The notes: generated by a model not told the origin, from the letters alone. A stretch of 40,778 nucleotides of DNA from Rheinheimera mesophila (GCF_000986865.1 NZ_LAVS01000024.1:1-40778); one strand, 5' to 3'. Positions 28,640-37,710 are shown, numbered from the stretch's first letter. Numbers and translations: made by a program.

Positions 28640-29122
28640 CTATGAGCTTCCTGGAAGCATCAAGCCTTGCTTGCTTTTTTCTTTTGGAGATAAAGCAATA
28701 GCTAACTGATTTCGGTATGCACCATTTAGCATATTGTAATTTTCCCATAGACCATCAACCACATCTTGCGGGGCATTGTCTGGCAGGCTCTTTATACGAT
28801 CCAAGACTTCATTGCATGCAATTCGATTCTGAGCAATCATTTTTTCTAGCTTTATTCCATTTCGCCCTCTATATACAAGAATGCCTCCGATAATGCCGAG
28901 AGCTGTAAGTGGAGTTGAAAGTAATAGCGCGGATAGAGCAATGTGCGGTGCAATCAAAGTGCCTGCCAGCGCCCCAATAATTCCGCCCGCGGCACCAAAC
29001 AGCGTGGACGAACTACTAGCACCTGCTTTTTCCGATGCTTGTATTAATTTGTCTAGGGCTTTCTCCGTGTTGCTTGTGATGTTCTCAAGGTCAGAAATTG
29101 AAGACTCAATATCTTTTTTCAT
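28640..29122 (-). CDS. Cassette 4, gene B: small membrane protein with glycine zipper
   Basis: The 160-residue protein has an N-terminal helical stretch (1-38), two adjacent hydrophobic segments (about 41-58 and 62-85), and a charged helical C-terminus. The first TM contains a GxxxGxxxG zipper (Gly46, Gly50, Gly54), which favours helix packing and is common in pore-forming or oligomeric membrane proteins. I do not recognise a family. ATG 29122 has GGAGAG upstream. The start overlaps the preceding gene by 17 nt, so the two are translated together. It ends 7 nt before attC site 2. A membrane effector or its antidote is possible but unproven. Confidence 0.6.
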   Translation of the reverse strand: MKKDIESSISDLENITSNTEKALDKLIQASEKAGASSSSTLFGAAGGIIGALAGTLIAPHIALSALLLSTPLTALGIIGGILVYRGRNGIKLEKMIAQNRIACNEVLDRIKSLPDNAPQDVVDGLWENYNMLNGAYRNQLAIALSPKEKSKQGLMLPGSS

Positions 29123-29522
29123 CGAGTCTCTCCTCTGAATAATTTAGTACCTCTGCGGCTCTATCTAATGCCTTTCGTTGTTGATAGATATATCCACTTA
29201 CCTGCATTAGGATTGCTCTATGCTCATAGAAACTTGATGAGGATTTAAAAACAAAGTAGCCAAGAAATACACAAACAGGGCCTAAAAATTGATGAATCTC
29301 AGGGTTAACTAAGATAGATCCATTTGGGTGAATTAATATAAACAACGTTAATAGTAGCAACGAAAAAGAAAGGAACAGCGCAACCAATGAAAACATGGTT
29401 TTAAATCTTTCTTTTTCCTTAATTCCGTATAGGCCAGATAACTGCTGCTCGGACTTATTCAAAAGATTATTTAGCCAATCTCTTTTTGAGTAGATCTCGT
29501 TGGGATAATCATTGTCTATCAT
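29106..29522 (-). CDS. Cassette 4, gene A: two-TM membrane protein, SLATT-like layout
   Basis: The 138-residue protein has an N-terminal amphipathic/charged helix (1-42), TM1 (about 43-65), a short loop, TM2 (about 79-95), and a C-terminal helix (about 98-138). That order, helix-2TM-helix, is the layout of SLATT-type effector proteins found in bacterial conflict systems, though I cannot confirm homology by eye. ATG 29522 has GAGG 6 nt upstream; GTG 29558 would start inside the attC border. It overlaps gene B by 17 nt. A cassette with two co-translated membrane proteins suggests a functional pair. Confidence 0.6.
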   Translation of the reverse strand: MIDNDYPNEIYSKRDWLNNLLNKSEQQLSGLYGIKEKERFKTMFSLVALFLSFSLLLLTLFILIHPNGSILVNPEIHQFLGPVCVFLGYFVFKSSSSFYEHRAILMQVSGYIYQQRKALDRAAEVLNYSEERLDEKRY

Positions 29523-29558
29523 TTCATTCCTCACTATCCACAGATGGTTACCGCACAC

Positions 29559-29639
29559 TTAACGCCAAGCTTTGGGGCGGCTGAAGCGCAGCGTAAGCCG
29601 TCCCAGCCGCGATAGCGGCGACAACAGCGCCTTGTTAGA
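29559..29639 (-). repeat. attC site 3
   Basis: Minus strand begins CTAACAAGGCGCTG and ends AGCTTGGCGTTAAG, about 81 bp. It shares GCTGTTGTCGCC and CTGGGACGGC with attC site 1, so these two cassettes have related sites. Confidence 0.85.
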
Positions 29640-29644
29640 AAACC

Positions 29645-29878
29645 TTACCACGTTACATCTACTACGATTTTTCCATTCGCATCACGCTGTTCAACTGATT
29701 GGGTGCGATTGAAGCCTTTAATTGAAGTGTGATCCGTATGGACTACAGAACCTACTTTGTTCCCGCTTGAATCCAAAACTGCATATGTCCAGATATCGGT
29801 CTCAGCCATAGTACCTTTCGAACGATGGCTTTCTTGCTTTAAGGTTTCGCCTGGATTCAACTTGATTCTATCTTTCAA
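29645..29878 (-). CDS. Cassette 3: small soluble hypothetical protein
   Basis: The 77-residue protein is rich in beta-prone residues (TDIWTYAVLDSSGNKVGSVV) with no TM segment or signal peptide. I do not recognise it. The start is TTG 29878 with GGAG about 8 nt upstream; the first in-frame ATG (MAETDIWTY) would give a 54-residue version. It starts 22 bp inside attC site 4's border and ends 5 bp before attC site 3, the packing of a minimal gene cassette. Confidence 0.55.
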   Translation of the reverse strand: MKDRIKLNPGETLKQESHRSKGTMAETDIWTYAVLDSSGNKVGSVVHTDHTSIKGFNRTQSVEQRDANGKIVVDVTW

Positions 29879-29899
29879 TGCTCGATCTCCATCGGTTTT

Positions 29900-29973
29900 C
29901 TAACGTCCCGCGCAAGCGCGCGAACATGTGAGCGTCGCCGCAGCCGAAGGCTGCAAATGACGCGGCTTGTTAT
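29900..29973 (-). repeat. attC site 4
   Basis: Minus strand begins ATAACAAGCCGCG and ends CGCGGGACGTTAG, about 74 bp, with inner hairpins GCAGCCTTCGGCTGC and CGCGCGCTTGCGCG. Confidence 0.8.
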
Positions 29974-29988
29974 GTTTTATGGTGTAGT

Positions 29989-30198
29989 TCACAAACGATT
30001 ACCCTTTGCTAAAGATTTTAGTAAGCGCCACTTTGGTACAAGGAAAAATGGCTGTAAAAAAACGAATGTAAACAACCAGACCTTAAACGAGACCCAAAGA
30101 TCGTACTTAAACAAATGGATTACGCCTAAAAACAGACATAAAACAAAAGGGGTCATTTCAATCCAAATCAAAGCTTGGAAAAACTGTTTGCTAAACAA
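29989..30198 (-). CDS. Cassette 2: 69-residue two-TM protein
   Basis: A tiny membrane protein with hydrophobic segments at about 8-29 and 36-54 and a basic C-terminus (PKWRLLKSLAKGNRL). The start is TTG 30198, preceded by GAGGGG; an internal ATG (MTPFVLC) would remove the first 14 residues. It lies between attC sites 5 and 4 on the same strand as the other cassette genes. I do not recognise a family. A holin-like or small-toxin role is conceivable but not shown. Confidence 0.45.
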   Translation of the reverse strand: MFSKQFFQALIWIEMTPFVLCLFLGVIHLFKYDLWVSFKVWLFTFVFLQPFFLVPKWRLLKSLAKGNRL

Positions 30199-30212
30199 TG
30201 GCCCCTCTCAAA

Positions 30213-30265
30213 CATAACGATATAGCTCAATGGCGCGTTTAGCGTCCATTGCAGCGTCTTGTTCT
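30213..30265 (-). repeat. attC site 5
   Basis: Minus strand begins GAACAAGACGCTGCAATGG and ends CCATTGAGCTATATCGTTATG, about 53 bp. The inner arms (GCTGCAATGG with CCATTGAGC) pair with one bulged base. The R'' box is GAACAAG instead of TAACAAG, a mild deviation. Confidence 0.7.
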
Positions 30266-30310
30266 GTCTTTGGTTTGCGGTGGATCACCATTCCCTTGGC
30301 TCCTTATCAA

Positions 30311-30598
30311 TCAAGCAGTAAAACAATTGCCGACGCGAAAACTCGCCGGTGTTGGGGTTTGTGACCTTACTCGAAGCTTGTGCGCGCCATCCGTCTGCAT
30401 GCTCGCATCAGCGGTGACGCGAACGCTTCGAGCGTTGCAGAAAAACACAAACTTTTCAAGATTAGTTTGTTCTCTAAATCTGGACATTATGCCGCGCCGA
30501 TCTAAAGCCCTTAACCCGGCGAGACAGAACAATTTAATAGAAGGTTTTCTGCCCGCAAGTCGAACATTTTTCTGCCTTCTTTCCTGATTTTTACTCAT
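30311..30598 (-). CDS. Cassette 1: doubtful 95-residue ORF or non-coding cassette
   Basis: The ORF starts 7 bp inside a lone GCGTTAG core at 30605-30611 and ends 46 bp before attC site 5, so its position fits a cassette. The product is basic and irregular (RRQKNVRLAGRKP, RRGIMSRFREQ), no ribosome site is visible, and the opposite strand is also open (30249-30587). The cassette may be non-coding or carry a promoter or RNA instead. Confidence 0.3.
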   Translation of the reverse strand: MSKNQERRQKNVRLAGRKPSIKLFCLAGLRALDRRGIMSRFREQTNLEKFVFFCNARSVRVTADASMQTDGAHKLRVRSQTPTPASFRVGNCFTA

Positions 30599-30823
30599 AC
30601 CAAACTAACGCTGATGTATCTCTATTTCAACAACTTTTTCTAAAATCCATAAATTTATGCCCGACAAAATCTATACAGCCTGTACGCTAGTTGTTCATAT
30701 TTTTACTCGGGATATACCACTGTCATTTTTCCCAGTGCTTTGGGGCTGTCATGTAGTTGTACTTAGCCTTGCTCTACTCGGCTAAAAATCGGCTCAGTTA
30801 ATTTTCCATGGCTTCAAAAAACC
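30599..30823. other. Gene-free stretch upstream of the array
   Basis: About 225 bp (615 bp if the doubtful cassette-1 ORF is not a gene). It holds a single CGTTAG-type core at 30605-30611 (minus), the likely left limit of the array. No integrase gene, tRNA or convincing ORF is visible. A lone GTTGTTC near 30690 could be an old partner half-site, but its arms do not pair well with the core. Confidence 0.5.
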
Positions 30824-30850
30824 ATAAAAAAACCCGACCAAAGCCGGGTT
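30824..30850 (-). terminator. Terminator of the zwf-pgl-edd-glk-eda operon
   Basis: On the minus strand AACCCG...CGGGTT forms a stem around GCTTTGGT, followed by a run of seven T, 31 bp after the eda stop. Confidence 0.85.
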
Positions 30851-30880
30851 CCTTCTATCAATCTTCACCGTAAAACGGCA

Positions 30881-31537
30881 TTACTTCTGCACAGTTTTCG
30901 CTTCTTCCACTGCGGCTAAACACAGCTCAGTAATTTTATGCCATTCTTTGTTTTTAATGGCTTCGTCCGGCACTATCCAGCTACCCCCAACGCAACGTAC
31001 ATTAGGTAAGGCCAGGTATTCTTTGAAGTTTTTCTCATTAATGCCGCCAGTTGGGCAAAAACGTATATCAGAGAATGGGCCGTGAATGGATTTTAAGGTT
31101 TTTACGCCACCTGCAGCTTCTGCCGGGAAAAACTTAAAGTGGGTGTAGCCTACCGCTGTGCCTTCCATCAGCTCGGAAATGCTGGCGATACCAGGGATCA
31201 GCGGAATAGCACTGTCTTTACCTGCCTGCAGTAATTCACGGGTAGAACCAGGGCTAATGGCAAAACGTGCGCCTGCCGCTATCACCTCGTCCAGTTGTTT
31301 GGCTGTAGTCACAGTACCTGCACCTACTATGGCATCCGGCACTTCAGTGGCTAATAAACGTATGGCATCCAGAGCCACCGGGGTACGTAACGTCACTTCC
31401 AGCACTTTAATGCCGCCTGCTACTAAGGCCTTTGCCATAGGAACAGCGTCAGCTAAATCTTTGATCACAATGACGGGCACCACAGGGCCTTGTGCGAATA
31501 AAACGTCAGGTTGTAGTTGCCAATTTTCAAATGCCAT
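30881..31537 (-). CDS. eda: KDPG aldolase
   Basis: The enzyme cleaves 2-keto-3-deoxy-6-phosphogluconate to pyruvate and glyceraldehyde 3-phosphate, the last step of the Entner-Doudoroff pathway. The 218-residue class I aldolase shows catalytic Glu47 in LEVTLRT, the Schiff-base lysine Lys135 in THFKFFPAE, and phosphate-binding FCPTGGI. It is the last gene of the five-gene operon, 4 nt after glk, and is followed by the operon terminator. Confidence 0.95.
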   Translation of the reverse strand: MAFENWQLQPDVLFAQGPVVPVIVIKDLADAVPMAKALVAGGIKVLEVTLRTPVALDAIRLLATEVPDAIVGAGTVTTAKQLDEVIAAGARFAISPGSTRELLQAGKDSAIPLIPGIASISELMEGTAVGYTHFKFFPAEAAGGVKTLKSIHGPFSDIRFCPTGGINEKNFKEYLALPNVRCVGGSWIVPDEAIKNKEWHKITELCLAAVEEAKTVQK

Positions 31538-31541
31538 AGTG

Positions 31542-32510
31542 TTAACTCGCCATATGTTGTTTTAAGTAGACTGCACAGCCGGTTAAACCTGGTTGCTCTG
31601 CAGTGACGACAAAAGTTGCAATACGGCGGTTAAAATCGGTAAACCGGCCTTTTGCTTCAAATCGGCTTCTGAATTCGCTCTGATTCATCAGCCCCAGTAA
31701 TTTTGGTGTAATACCACCCGCGACAAACACGCCGCCAAAAGTGCTTAAAGTCAGGGCTAAATCGCCCGCCAGGCCACCTAAACTGGCAAAAAACTGCTCA
31801 ATAACGGCTTTGCATAACACGCAGCTACCGTCCAGCGCTTTACCAGCGATTTGGGCGGCGTTTAATGGCTCCACAGTTTTGTTAGTAAACGCAGCAATGG
31901 CCAGATACAAATCTTCTAAGCCTGGGCCTGATAACAACCGCTCCGGGCTGACATGGCCGTATTTGTTGGCAAGGAATTTTTGAATAAACCATTCCTGTTC
32001 GGTCTGCGCGGTAAAATCAACATGACCGCCCTCACCCGGTAATGGCAAATAGCCTAAAGCGGTCGGAATTAAATGCGCAACGCCTAAACCAGTGCCAGCG
32101 CCTAACACTGCCATAGGTTTAAATTGATCGGCATGGCCTTGGCCAATTTGCACCAGCTCGGTTTGTTTCAGCGCAGGTAAGCTCATGGCCACAGCGGTAA
32201 AGTCGTTTAACACGATAAATTCGGCTAAGTCCAAATCGGCTTTCATTTGGCTGACAGAAAACTGCCAGCGGAAGTTGGTCATTTTGACAAAATCGCCTGT
32301 CACCGGACAGGCAATGGCCAAGGCCACATGCCGAATGGCTGTTAAACCTTGTTCGTTGCGGTAAAACTGCAGCGCATCCGCCAGGGTGTCAAAATCAGCG
32401 CACGGGTACACAGCCACTTTATCTAAATGCAGGCTGTCTAAATCAACACGGCTAAAACGGGCATTGGTGCCACCAATATCAGCCACAATAGCGAACTGAA
32501 TATCAGCCAT
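31542..32510 (-). CDS. glk: Glucokinase
   Basis: ATP-dependent phosphorylation of free glucose to glucose 6-phosphate. The 322 residues (E. coli Glk 321) show the ATP-phosphate motif [11 protein letters not shown] (10-19), catalytic Asp103 in [16 protein letters not shown] and PGEGGHVDF. The start overlaps the edd 3' end by 8 nt. Its place inside the ED operon means free glucose is fed directly to Zwf and Edd, as in Shewanella-type clusters. Confidence 0.93.
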   Translation of the reverse strand: MADIQFAIVADIGGTNARFSRVDLDSLHLDKVAVYPCADFDTLADALQFYRNEQGLTAIRHVALAIACPVTGDFVKMTNFRWQFSVSQMKADLDLAEFIVLNDFTAVAMSLPALKQTELVQIGQGHADQFKPMAVLGAGTGLGVAHLIPTALGYLPLPGEGGHVDFTAQTEQEWFIQKFLANKYGHVSPERLLSGPGLEDLYLAIAAFTNKTVEPLNAAQIAGKALDGSCVLCKAVIEQFFASLGGLAGDLALTLSTFGGVFVAGGITPKLLGLMNQSEFRSRFEAKGRFTDFNRRIATFVVTAEQPGLTGCAVYLKQHMAS

Positions 32511-34335
32511 GGTACTGCTCCTCTGTATTAAACAGACTGCAGGCCCCTTGTTCTGCCCCAGTAATCACAGTACGCAGGCCGCCAAACATTTCACGCCCCA
32601 TCCCCCAGTGACTGTCCGTCATATCACGGGTTGCAGCTTCACGTTTCGCCAGCTCTTCATCAGACACCAGCACTTTTAATACGCCGTTAATGCCATCTAC
32701 CAGCATCATATCGCCGGTTTGGATCTTGGCAATCATGCCACCGTCTACCGCTTCCGGTGTGACATGGATAGCAGCAGGTACCTTACCTGAAGCGCCAGAC
32801 ATACGGCCATCTGTGACTAATGCCACGTGGTAACCACGGTCTTGCAGCACCCCCAGTGGCGGCGTTAATTTATGCAGCTCTGGCATACCACAGGCACGTG
32901 GGCCCTGGAAACGCACCACCACCACACAGTCTTTATTTAACTCACCGGCTTTAAAAGCAGCGTCTAATTCGTGCTGACTGGAAAACACTACAGCAGGGGC
33001 CTGAACAATTTCCGTGCCTTCACGCAGTGCTGAGGTTTTAATCACACCACGGCCGATATTGCCGGATAATACCTGCAACCCACCATGCTCCTTAAAAGGT
33101 TTGGTGGCACTGGTCATTACGCTTAAGTCAGAGGACTCCGTCGGACCATCCACCCACACCAGTTTGCCATCCTGCAATACCGGAGTTTGGGTGTAACGAC
33201 GTAAACCAGGGCCTGCGACTGTGTTTACATCCTCATGCAGCAAACCGTTATCCAGTAACGTGCGGATCAGGTATGCCATACCACCTGCTTGCTGGAAGTG
33301 GTTGATATCGGCCTGACCGTTCGGGTAAATCTTGGTAATTAAGGGCGTGGCATGGGATAAGTCAGCAAAGTCGTCCCAGTTGACAATAAAACCGGCAGAA
33401 CGGGCAACAGCTATTAAGTGCATGGTGTGGTTGGTAGAACCACCAGTGGCCAGCAAACCGACAATGCCATTTACTACCGCTTTGACATCAACAATTTTCG
33501 AAATAGGTAAGTAATCAGTACCTAAGTCTGTTAAACGGGTAACCTGACGGGCGGCCGCTTTTGTCAGTTCATCACGTAAAGCCGTACCTGGGTTAACAAA
33601 AGACGAGCCTGGTAAATGCAACCCCATCACCTCAACCACAAGCTGGTTCGAGTTCGCAGTGCCGTAGAAGGTACAGGTCCCAGGGCTGTGGTAAGAGGCA
33701 GACTCCGAATCTAACAATTCGTCATGGCCTACTTTGCCTTCAGCATACAGTTGACGTACACGGGCTTTTTCTTTGTTTGGAATACCGGACGGCATTGGCC
33801 CTGCGGGCACAAACACAAAAGGCAGATGACCAAAACTCAAAGCGGCCATCAATAAACCCGGTACTATCTTGTCACAAATACCCAGCATCATGGCGCCATC
33901 GAACATATTGTGCGACAGCCCCACAGCGGCTGACATCGCAATAATGTCGCGGCTTAATAAACTCAGTTCCATGCCTGGCTGACCTTGGGTCACACCGTCA
34001 CACATCGCAGGTACACCACCGGCAAACTGCGCCACACTGCCCACTTCGGCCACTGCTGCTTTAATGATGGCCGGATAAGTTTCATAAGGTTGATGTGCCG
34101 ACAACATATCGTTGTACGAGGAAATAATGCCGATGTTTGCCTTGGTTAAACTGCGTAAATCAGCTTTTTCCTGAGCAGAGCAAGCGGCGAAACCATGAGC
34201 CAGATTGCCACAGGCCAAAGCTCCGCGATGCGGCCCCTTGGCACGAGCCTGTTCCATCCGCTGCAGATAAAGCGCACGGCTTTTTTCACTGCGTGCCGCT
34301 ATTCTGTCTGTGACCTGTTGTATAACCGGATTCAT
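32503..34335 (-). CDS. edd: 6-Phosphogluconate dehydratase
   Basis: The enzyme dehydrates 6-phosphogluconate to KDPG. It has 610 residues (E. coli Edd 603), is of the IlvD/Edd family and carries an iron-sulfur cluster. Cysteines in [13 protein letters not shown] and [10 protein letters not shown] fit the cluster ligands, and the family blocks [21 protein letters not shown] and [14 protein letters not shown] are present. It lies 19 nt after pgl and overlaps glk by 8 nt. Confidence 0.95.
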   Translation of the reverse strand: MNPVIQQVTDRIAARSEKSRALYLQRMEQARAKGPHRGALACGNLAHGFAACSAQEKADLRSLTKANIGIISSYNDMLSAHQPYETYPAIIKAAVAEVGSVAQFAGGVPAMCDGVTQGQPGMELSLLSRDIIAMSAAVGLSHNMFDGAMMLGICDKIVPGLLMAALSFGHLPFVFVPAGPMPSGIPNKEKARVRQLYAEGKVGHDELLDSESASYHSPGTCTFYGTANSNQLVVEVMGLHLPGSSFVNPGTALRDELTKAAARQVTRLTDLGTDYLPISKIVDVKAVVNGIVGLLATGGSTNHTMHLIAVARSAGFIVNWDDFADLSHATPLITKIYPNGQADINHFQQAGGMAYLIRTLLDNGLLHEDVNTVAGPGLRRYTQTPVLQDGKLVWVDGPTESSDLSVMTSATKPFKEHGGLQVLSGNIGRGVIKTSALREGTEIVQAPAVVFSSQHELDAAFKAGELNKDCVVVVRFQGPRACGMPELHKLTPPLGVLQDRGYHVALVTDGRMSGASGKVPAAIHVTPEAVDGGMIAKIQTGDMMLVDGINGVLKVLVSDEELAKREAATRDMTDSHWGMGREMFGGLRTVITGAEQGACSLFNTEEQYHG

Positions 34336-34354
34336 GTTAACCTCGTCTTGTCGA

Positions 34355-35050
34355 TTAATTCGCTGTGAACATTACATGCACAGGGACCTGCTGCTGTTGC
34401 AAAAAGGCCCGTACAGGCATTTGCAAAGGGTCCTGACCTGCCATGGCCTGTTCCAGAACGGTCAGCTTCTTCGGGCCAACCAAATGTAAATAAATCACAG
34501 CGCTATTGAGTAAGCGTGTTTTGCTTAAACTCAAACGCTGATATGGCGCAGTAGCTGGCGTAACCGCCAAAGCCACAGGTGCATCAGCAGCCAAACCTGC
34601 CTGAATTTCTTTGCTGCATGGAAACAAAGAAGCGGTATGGCCATCTTCACCCATGCCTAAAATCAGCACGTCAAATACCGGAAGTTCGGCCACACGAGCC
34701 GCTACTACCGCGGCACCTTTGTAGGCGTCATCAGGATAAGCACTGTCAAATAAGCTGATAAAACGTGCTGAAGCCGCTTTGCCTTGTAACAGGTTGGCTT
34801 TCACCAAACCTTCGTTGCTGTCAGCATGCGTCTCTGGTAACCAGCGATCGTCCGCCAGCGTAATAGTCACACGGGACCAGTCCAAATCAGTTTCAGATAA
34901 AGTTTTAAATAATGGCAAAGGCGTTTTGCCGCCTGACACCACTAAAGTGGCCTCGCCCTTTTCTGCAATAGCAGCAGCCAAACGGCTGCTGATTTCAGCA
35001 GCAAACTGCTGATTTAACGCGGCACTGGAATCAAAGGTATGAAGCTGCAT
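34355..35050 (-). CDS. pgl: 6-Phosphogluconolactonase
   Basis: The enzyme hydrolyses 6-phosphogluconolactone made by Zwf. The 231-residue DevB/SOL-type protein contains [27 protein letters not shown] (with the family's catalytic region) and [14 protein letters not shown]. The open frame extends 44 residues further upstream into zwf, but those residues are an overlap artefact. ATG 35050 gives the family start MQLHTFDS and lies 2 nt after the zwf stop. Confidence 0.93.
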   Translation of the reverse strand: MQLHTFDSSAALNQQFAAEISSRLAAAIAEKGEATLVVSGGKTPLPLFKTLSETDLDWSRVTITLADDRWLPETHADSNEGLVKANLLQGKAASARFISLFDSAYPDDAYKGAAVVAARVAELPVFDVLILGMGEDGHTASLFPCSKEIQAGLAADAPVALAVTPATAPYQRLSLSKTRLLNSAVIYLHLVGPKKLTVLEQAMAGQDPLQMPVRAFLQQQQVPVHVMFTAN

Positions 35051-35052
35051 AG

Positions 35053-36525
35053 TTATTCGTCCCAATTTCTGTCTTCGCGCGCTAACAACGAAATAGCAGC
35101 GACTGGCCCCCAGGTGCCCGCTTGATAAGGTTTTGGTGGCTCGTTGGTGACTTTCCACGCATCCAGAATGCCATCGACCCATTTCCAGGCTTGCTCGACT
35201 TCATCGCGGCGCACAAACAGATACTGGTTGCCTAACATAGCTTCAAGTAATAAACGCTCATAGGCATCAGCAATACGCTGGGTTTTAAAGGTTTCGTCGA
35301 AACTTAAGTCCAGTTTGGTTTGCTGCAACTGCATAGTCTCACCCAGACCAGGAATTTTATTCATGATTTGAATTTCTACGCCTTCGTCCGGCTGCAGACG
35401 AATAATCAGCTTATTGGCGGGTAACTGTTTATAAGTTTCGAAGAAAATATTGTGTGGCTGCGGCTTAAAGCAAATCACCAATTCGCTGAGCTTTTTCGGC
35501 ATACGTTTGCCCGTTCTTAAATAGAAGGGTACACCGGCCCAGCGCCAGTTATCGATATCCACTTTAATAGCGACAAAAGTTTCGGTTTTGCTGTTTGGAC
35601 GGGCATCTTCCTCGTCCAGATAACCCGGCACAGGCGTACCAGCCACATAACCACCGGAATATTGACCCCGGACAGTTTTTTCCTGCACATTGGATACATT
35701 AATAGGACGCAGCGCTTTGAGCACTTTGAGCTTTTCATCCCGGATACTATCCGCATCCAGACGAGCCGGTGGCTCCATCGCAATCAGCGACAACACCTGT
35801 AACAAGTGGTTTTGCACCATATCACGCATTTGACCGGCGTCATCGTAATAGCCCCAACGGCCCTCAACCCCCACTTCTTCAGCCACTGTAATTTGCACAT
35901 GGTCGATGGCGTTATGGTCCCAGTTGGCAGCAAAAATAGAGTTGGCAAAACGCAGCGCTAACAGGTTCAGCACTGTTTCTTTACCTAAGTAATGGTCGAT
36001 ACGATAGATTTGGCATTCGTTGAAGTATTTGGCCACTTCATCGTTAATCACTTTCGAGGAGGCTAAATCATGACCAATAGGTTTTTCCAGCACCACACGG
36101 GCAGGTTCAGCCGACAAGCCGGCAATAGACAAGCCTTTACAGATATTACCGAACAGCGAAGGAGCAGTCGCAAAGTAACTGACTGGAATACGTTTTTTAG
36201 GATCAGTGACCTGCTTTAACGCTTTATAGGCTTCTTCTTTGGTCAGGTCGACCTGGACATATTCTAATTTTGCCTTCAGACGTGCCAGCACCTCAGCATC
36301 CAGAGCTTCTTTGATAAATTTTTGTAAGTTGGTTTCAACCAGCTCTTTATAGCCATCCAGCGTTAATTCGTCGCGGGCTACGCCTATCACTTTACTGTCG
36401 GCGTGTAACAGGCCGGATTTTTCTAATTGATAGAGAGCTGGCAATAACTTACGGCGCGCCAGGTCGCCTTTGGTGCCAAAGAGAATCAGATCACAGGCTT
36501 TGTTCAGTGGTGCTGTTGTTGTCAT
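35053..36525 (-). CDS. zwf: Glucose-6-phosphate 1-dehydrogenase
   Basis: NADP-linked oxidation of glucose 6-phosphate, entry to both the ED and pentose phosphate routes. Its 490 residues match E. coli Zwf (491). Seen are the dinucleotide fold GTKGDLARRKL (17-27), the active-site RIDHYLGKE (175-183), and the FANSIFAANWDHNAIDHVQI block. It is the first gene of the minus-strand operon. The promoter (TTTACA-N17-TAGTAT) is flanked by two palindromes of HexR type, and hexR is divergent. Confidence 0.96.
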   Translation of the reverse strand: MTTTAPLNKACDLILFGTKGDLARRKLLPALYQLEKSGLLHADSKVIGVARDELTLDGYKELVETNLQKFIKEALDAEVLARLKAKLEYVQVDLTKEEAYKALKQVTDPKKRIPVSYFATAPSLFGNICKGLSIAGLSAEPARVVLEKPIGHDLASSKVINDEVAKYFNECQIYRIDHYLGKETVLNLLALRFANSIFAANWDHNAIDHVQITVAEEVGVEGRWGYYDDAGQMRDMVQNHLLQVLSLIAMEPPARLDADSIRDEKLKVLKALRPINVSNVQEKTVRGQYSGGYVAGTPVPGYLDEEDARPNSKTETFVAIKVDIDNWRWAGVPFYLRTGKRMPKKLSELVICFKPQPHNIFFETYKQLPANKLIIRLQPDEGVEIQIMNKIPGLGETMQLQQTKLDLSFDETFKTQRIADAYERLLLEAMLGNQYLFVRRDEVEQAWKWVDGILDAWKVTNEPPKPYQAGTWGPVAAISLLAREDRNWDE

Positions 36526-36543
36526 GAATGACCCTTGATTAGA

Positions 36544-36555
36544 TGTAATTTTACA
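36544..36555. promoter_or_regulatory. Short HexR-like palindrome, promoter-proximal
   Basis: TGTAAT and TTTACA give an imperfect dyad 3 bp shorter than the canonical HexR site, placed just downstream of the zwf -10. If bound it would block initiation. The shortened spacing makes binding uncertain. Confidence 0.45.
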
Positions 36556-36567
36556 ACACTTAACCGC

Positions 36568-36596
36568 ATACTAGCCGAGCAAAAGCCAGATGTAAA
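36568..36596 (-). promoter_or_regulatory. zwf operon promoter
   Basis: Minus strand TTTACA (36591-36596), 17 nt, TAGTAT (36568-36573), about 43 nt upstream of the zwf start. Confidence 0.6.
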
Positions 36597-36606
36597 CCAG
36601 ATAAGT

Positions 36607-36621
36607 TGTAATTAAATTACA
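36607..36621. promoter_or_regulatory. HexR operator in the zwf-hexR intergenic region
   Basis: TGTAATTAAATTACA is a perfect palindrome matching the known HexR box of Shewanella and related gammaproteobacteria. It lies 10 bp upstream of the zwf -35 and about 28 bp upstream of a TATAAT (36649-36654) facing hexR, so it could control both genes. Confidence 0.85.
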
Positions 36622-36789
36622 GAGAAGCTAAAGTTTTGACTATTCTCATATAATAAGGCAGCCTAGGCAATGAATCAGCTGCTTTGTCGTAACTTTATCA
36701 CTATTTTGCAGTGGCACCAGGTTGTATAACAAAGCGAGTTACAACATTTTGCACTGTGTTGTTCAGTGTTTTTCAGTCAGGACTATCCG

Positions 36790-37647
36790 ATGAATGTGTT
36801 GGAAAAAATAATTAACAGCGTCAACAGCTTCAGTAAATCAGAGCGCAAAGTCGCCGACGTGATCCTGGCCAATCCGCAAACCACTATACACAGTAGTATA
36901 GCGGCTCTGGCCAAGATGGCCGATGTCAGCGAACCTACGGTCAACAGGTTTTGCCGCCGTCTGGATACCAAAGGTTTTCCGGATTTTAAACTGCATCTGG
37001 CGCAGAGTCTGGCCAATGGTACGCCTTATGTTAACCGCCATGTCGAGGAAGATGATGGCCCGGAAGCGTACACAGCCAAGATTTTTGAATCTACGATGGC
37101 TGCATTGGATGCAGCACGCCAAAACGTTGATATTCTTACTATTAATCGCGCTGTGGATGTGCTGACTCAGGCCAAAAAGATTTCCTTTTTTGGTTTAGGC
37201 GCTTCAGCTTCTGTGGCTCATGATGCGCAGAATAAATTTTTCCGTTTTAACGTGCCTGTGGTGTGTTTTGACGATATTGTCATGCAGCGCATGAGTGCTA
37301 TTAACAGCGCCGAAGGCGATGTGGTGGTGTGTATCAGCCACACAGGCCGGACGAAAAATCTCTGTGATATCGCCGCTATTGCCCGTGAAAACGATGCCAC
37401 AGTGATAGGTATTACTGCCTATGACAGCCCACTGGCCAAAGAATGCACCCTGGTGTTGTCGCTGGATGTGCCGGAAGATACCGACATGTATATGCCGATG
37501 GCGTCCCGCGTGGCACAACTGGTATTAATTGATATCCTGGCGACAGGTTTTACCTTGCGCCGTGGTACCAAATTCCGCGAGAACCTGAAAAAGGTCAAAG
37601 ACAGCTTACGTGGCTCACGTTTTGATAAAAAAGACTTTCAAAACTGA
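36790..37647 (+). CDS. hexR: HexR, RpiR-family regulator of central carbon metabolism
   Basis: The 285-residue protein has an N-terminal RpiR helix-turn-helix (about 1-77, SIAALAKMADVSEPTVNRFC) and a C-terminal SIS sugar-phosphate domain (about 120-250, with ISFFGLGASASVAHDAQ and CISHTGRTKNL). In relatives KDPG releases it from DNA. ATG 36790 gives the family start MNVLEKI with AGGA upstream; an in-frame GTG at 36766 adds eight residues of no family match. It is divergent from zwf, and HexR boxes lie before zwf/hexR and pykA. Confidence 0.95.
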   Translation: MNVLEKIINSVNSFSKSERKVADVILANPQTTIHSSIAALAKMADVSEPTVNRFCRRLDTKGFPDFKLHLAQSLANGTPYVNRHVEEDDGPEAYTAKIFESTMAALDAARQNVDILTINRAVDVLTQAKKISFFGLGASASVAHDAQNKFFRFNVPVVCFDDIVMQRMSAINSAEGDVVVCISHTGRTKNLCDIAAIARENDATVIGITAYDSPLAKECTLVLSLDVPEDTDMYMPMASRVAQLVLIDILATGFTLRRGTKFRENLKKVKDSLRGSRFDKKDFQN

Positions 37648-37677
37648 TAAGCGGTTTTAGAACTTATCTGTAATACC

Positions 37678-37710
37678 GAGGGGCTTTTTGTAAAAAGCCC
37701 CTCTTTTTTT
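37678..37710 (+). terminator. hexR terminator
   Basis: GAGGGGCTTTTT and AAAAAGCCCCTC pair perfectly around GT and are followed by seven T. Confidence 0.9.

Noticed and set aside
30249-30587. 112-residue plus-strand ORF opposite cassette 1
   Set aside because: It begins inside attC site 5, has an irregular Cys/Arg/Leu-rich sequence, and runs against the direction of every other cassette gene.
27550-30611. Insertion sequence, prophage fragment or CRISPR array
   Set aside because: No transposase, phage gene or evenly spaced identical repeats. The repeats differ from each other and fit attC structure better.
35053-35182. N-terminal extension of pgl reaching into zwf
   Set aside because: The extra 44 residues are zwf coding sequence in another frame; the family start is ATG 35050.
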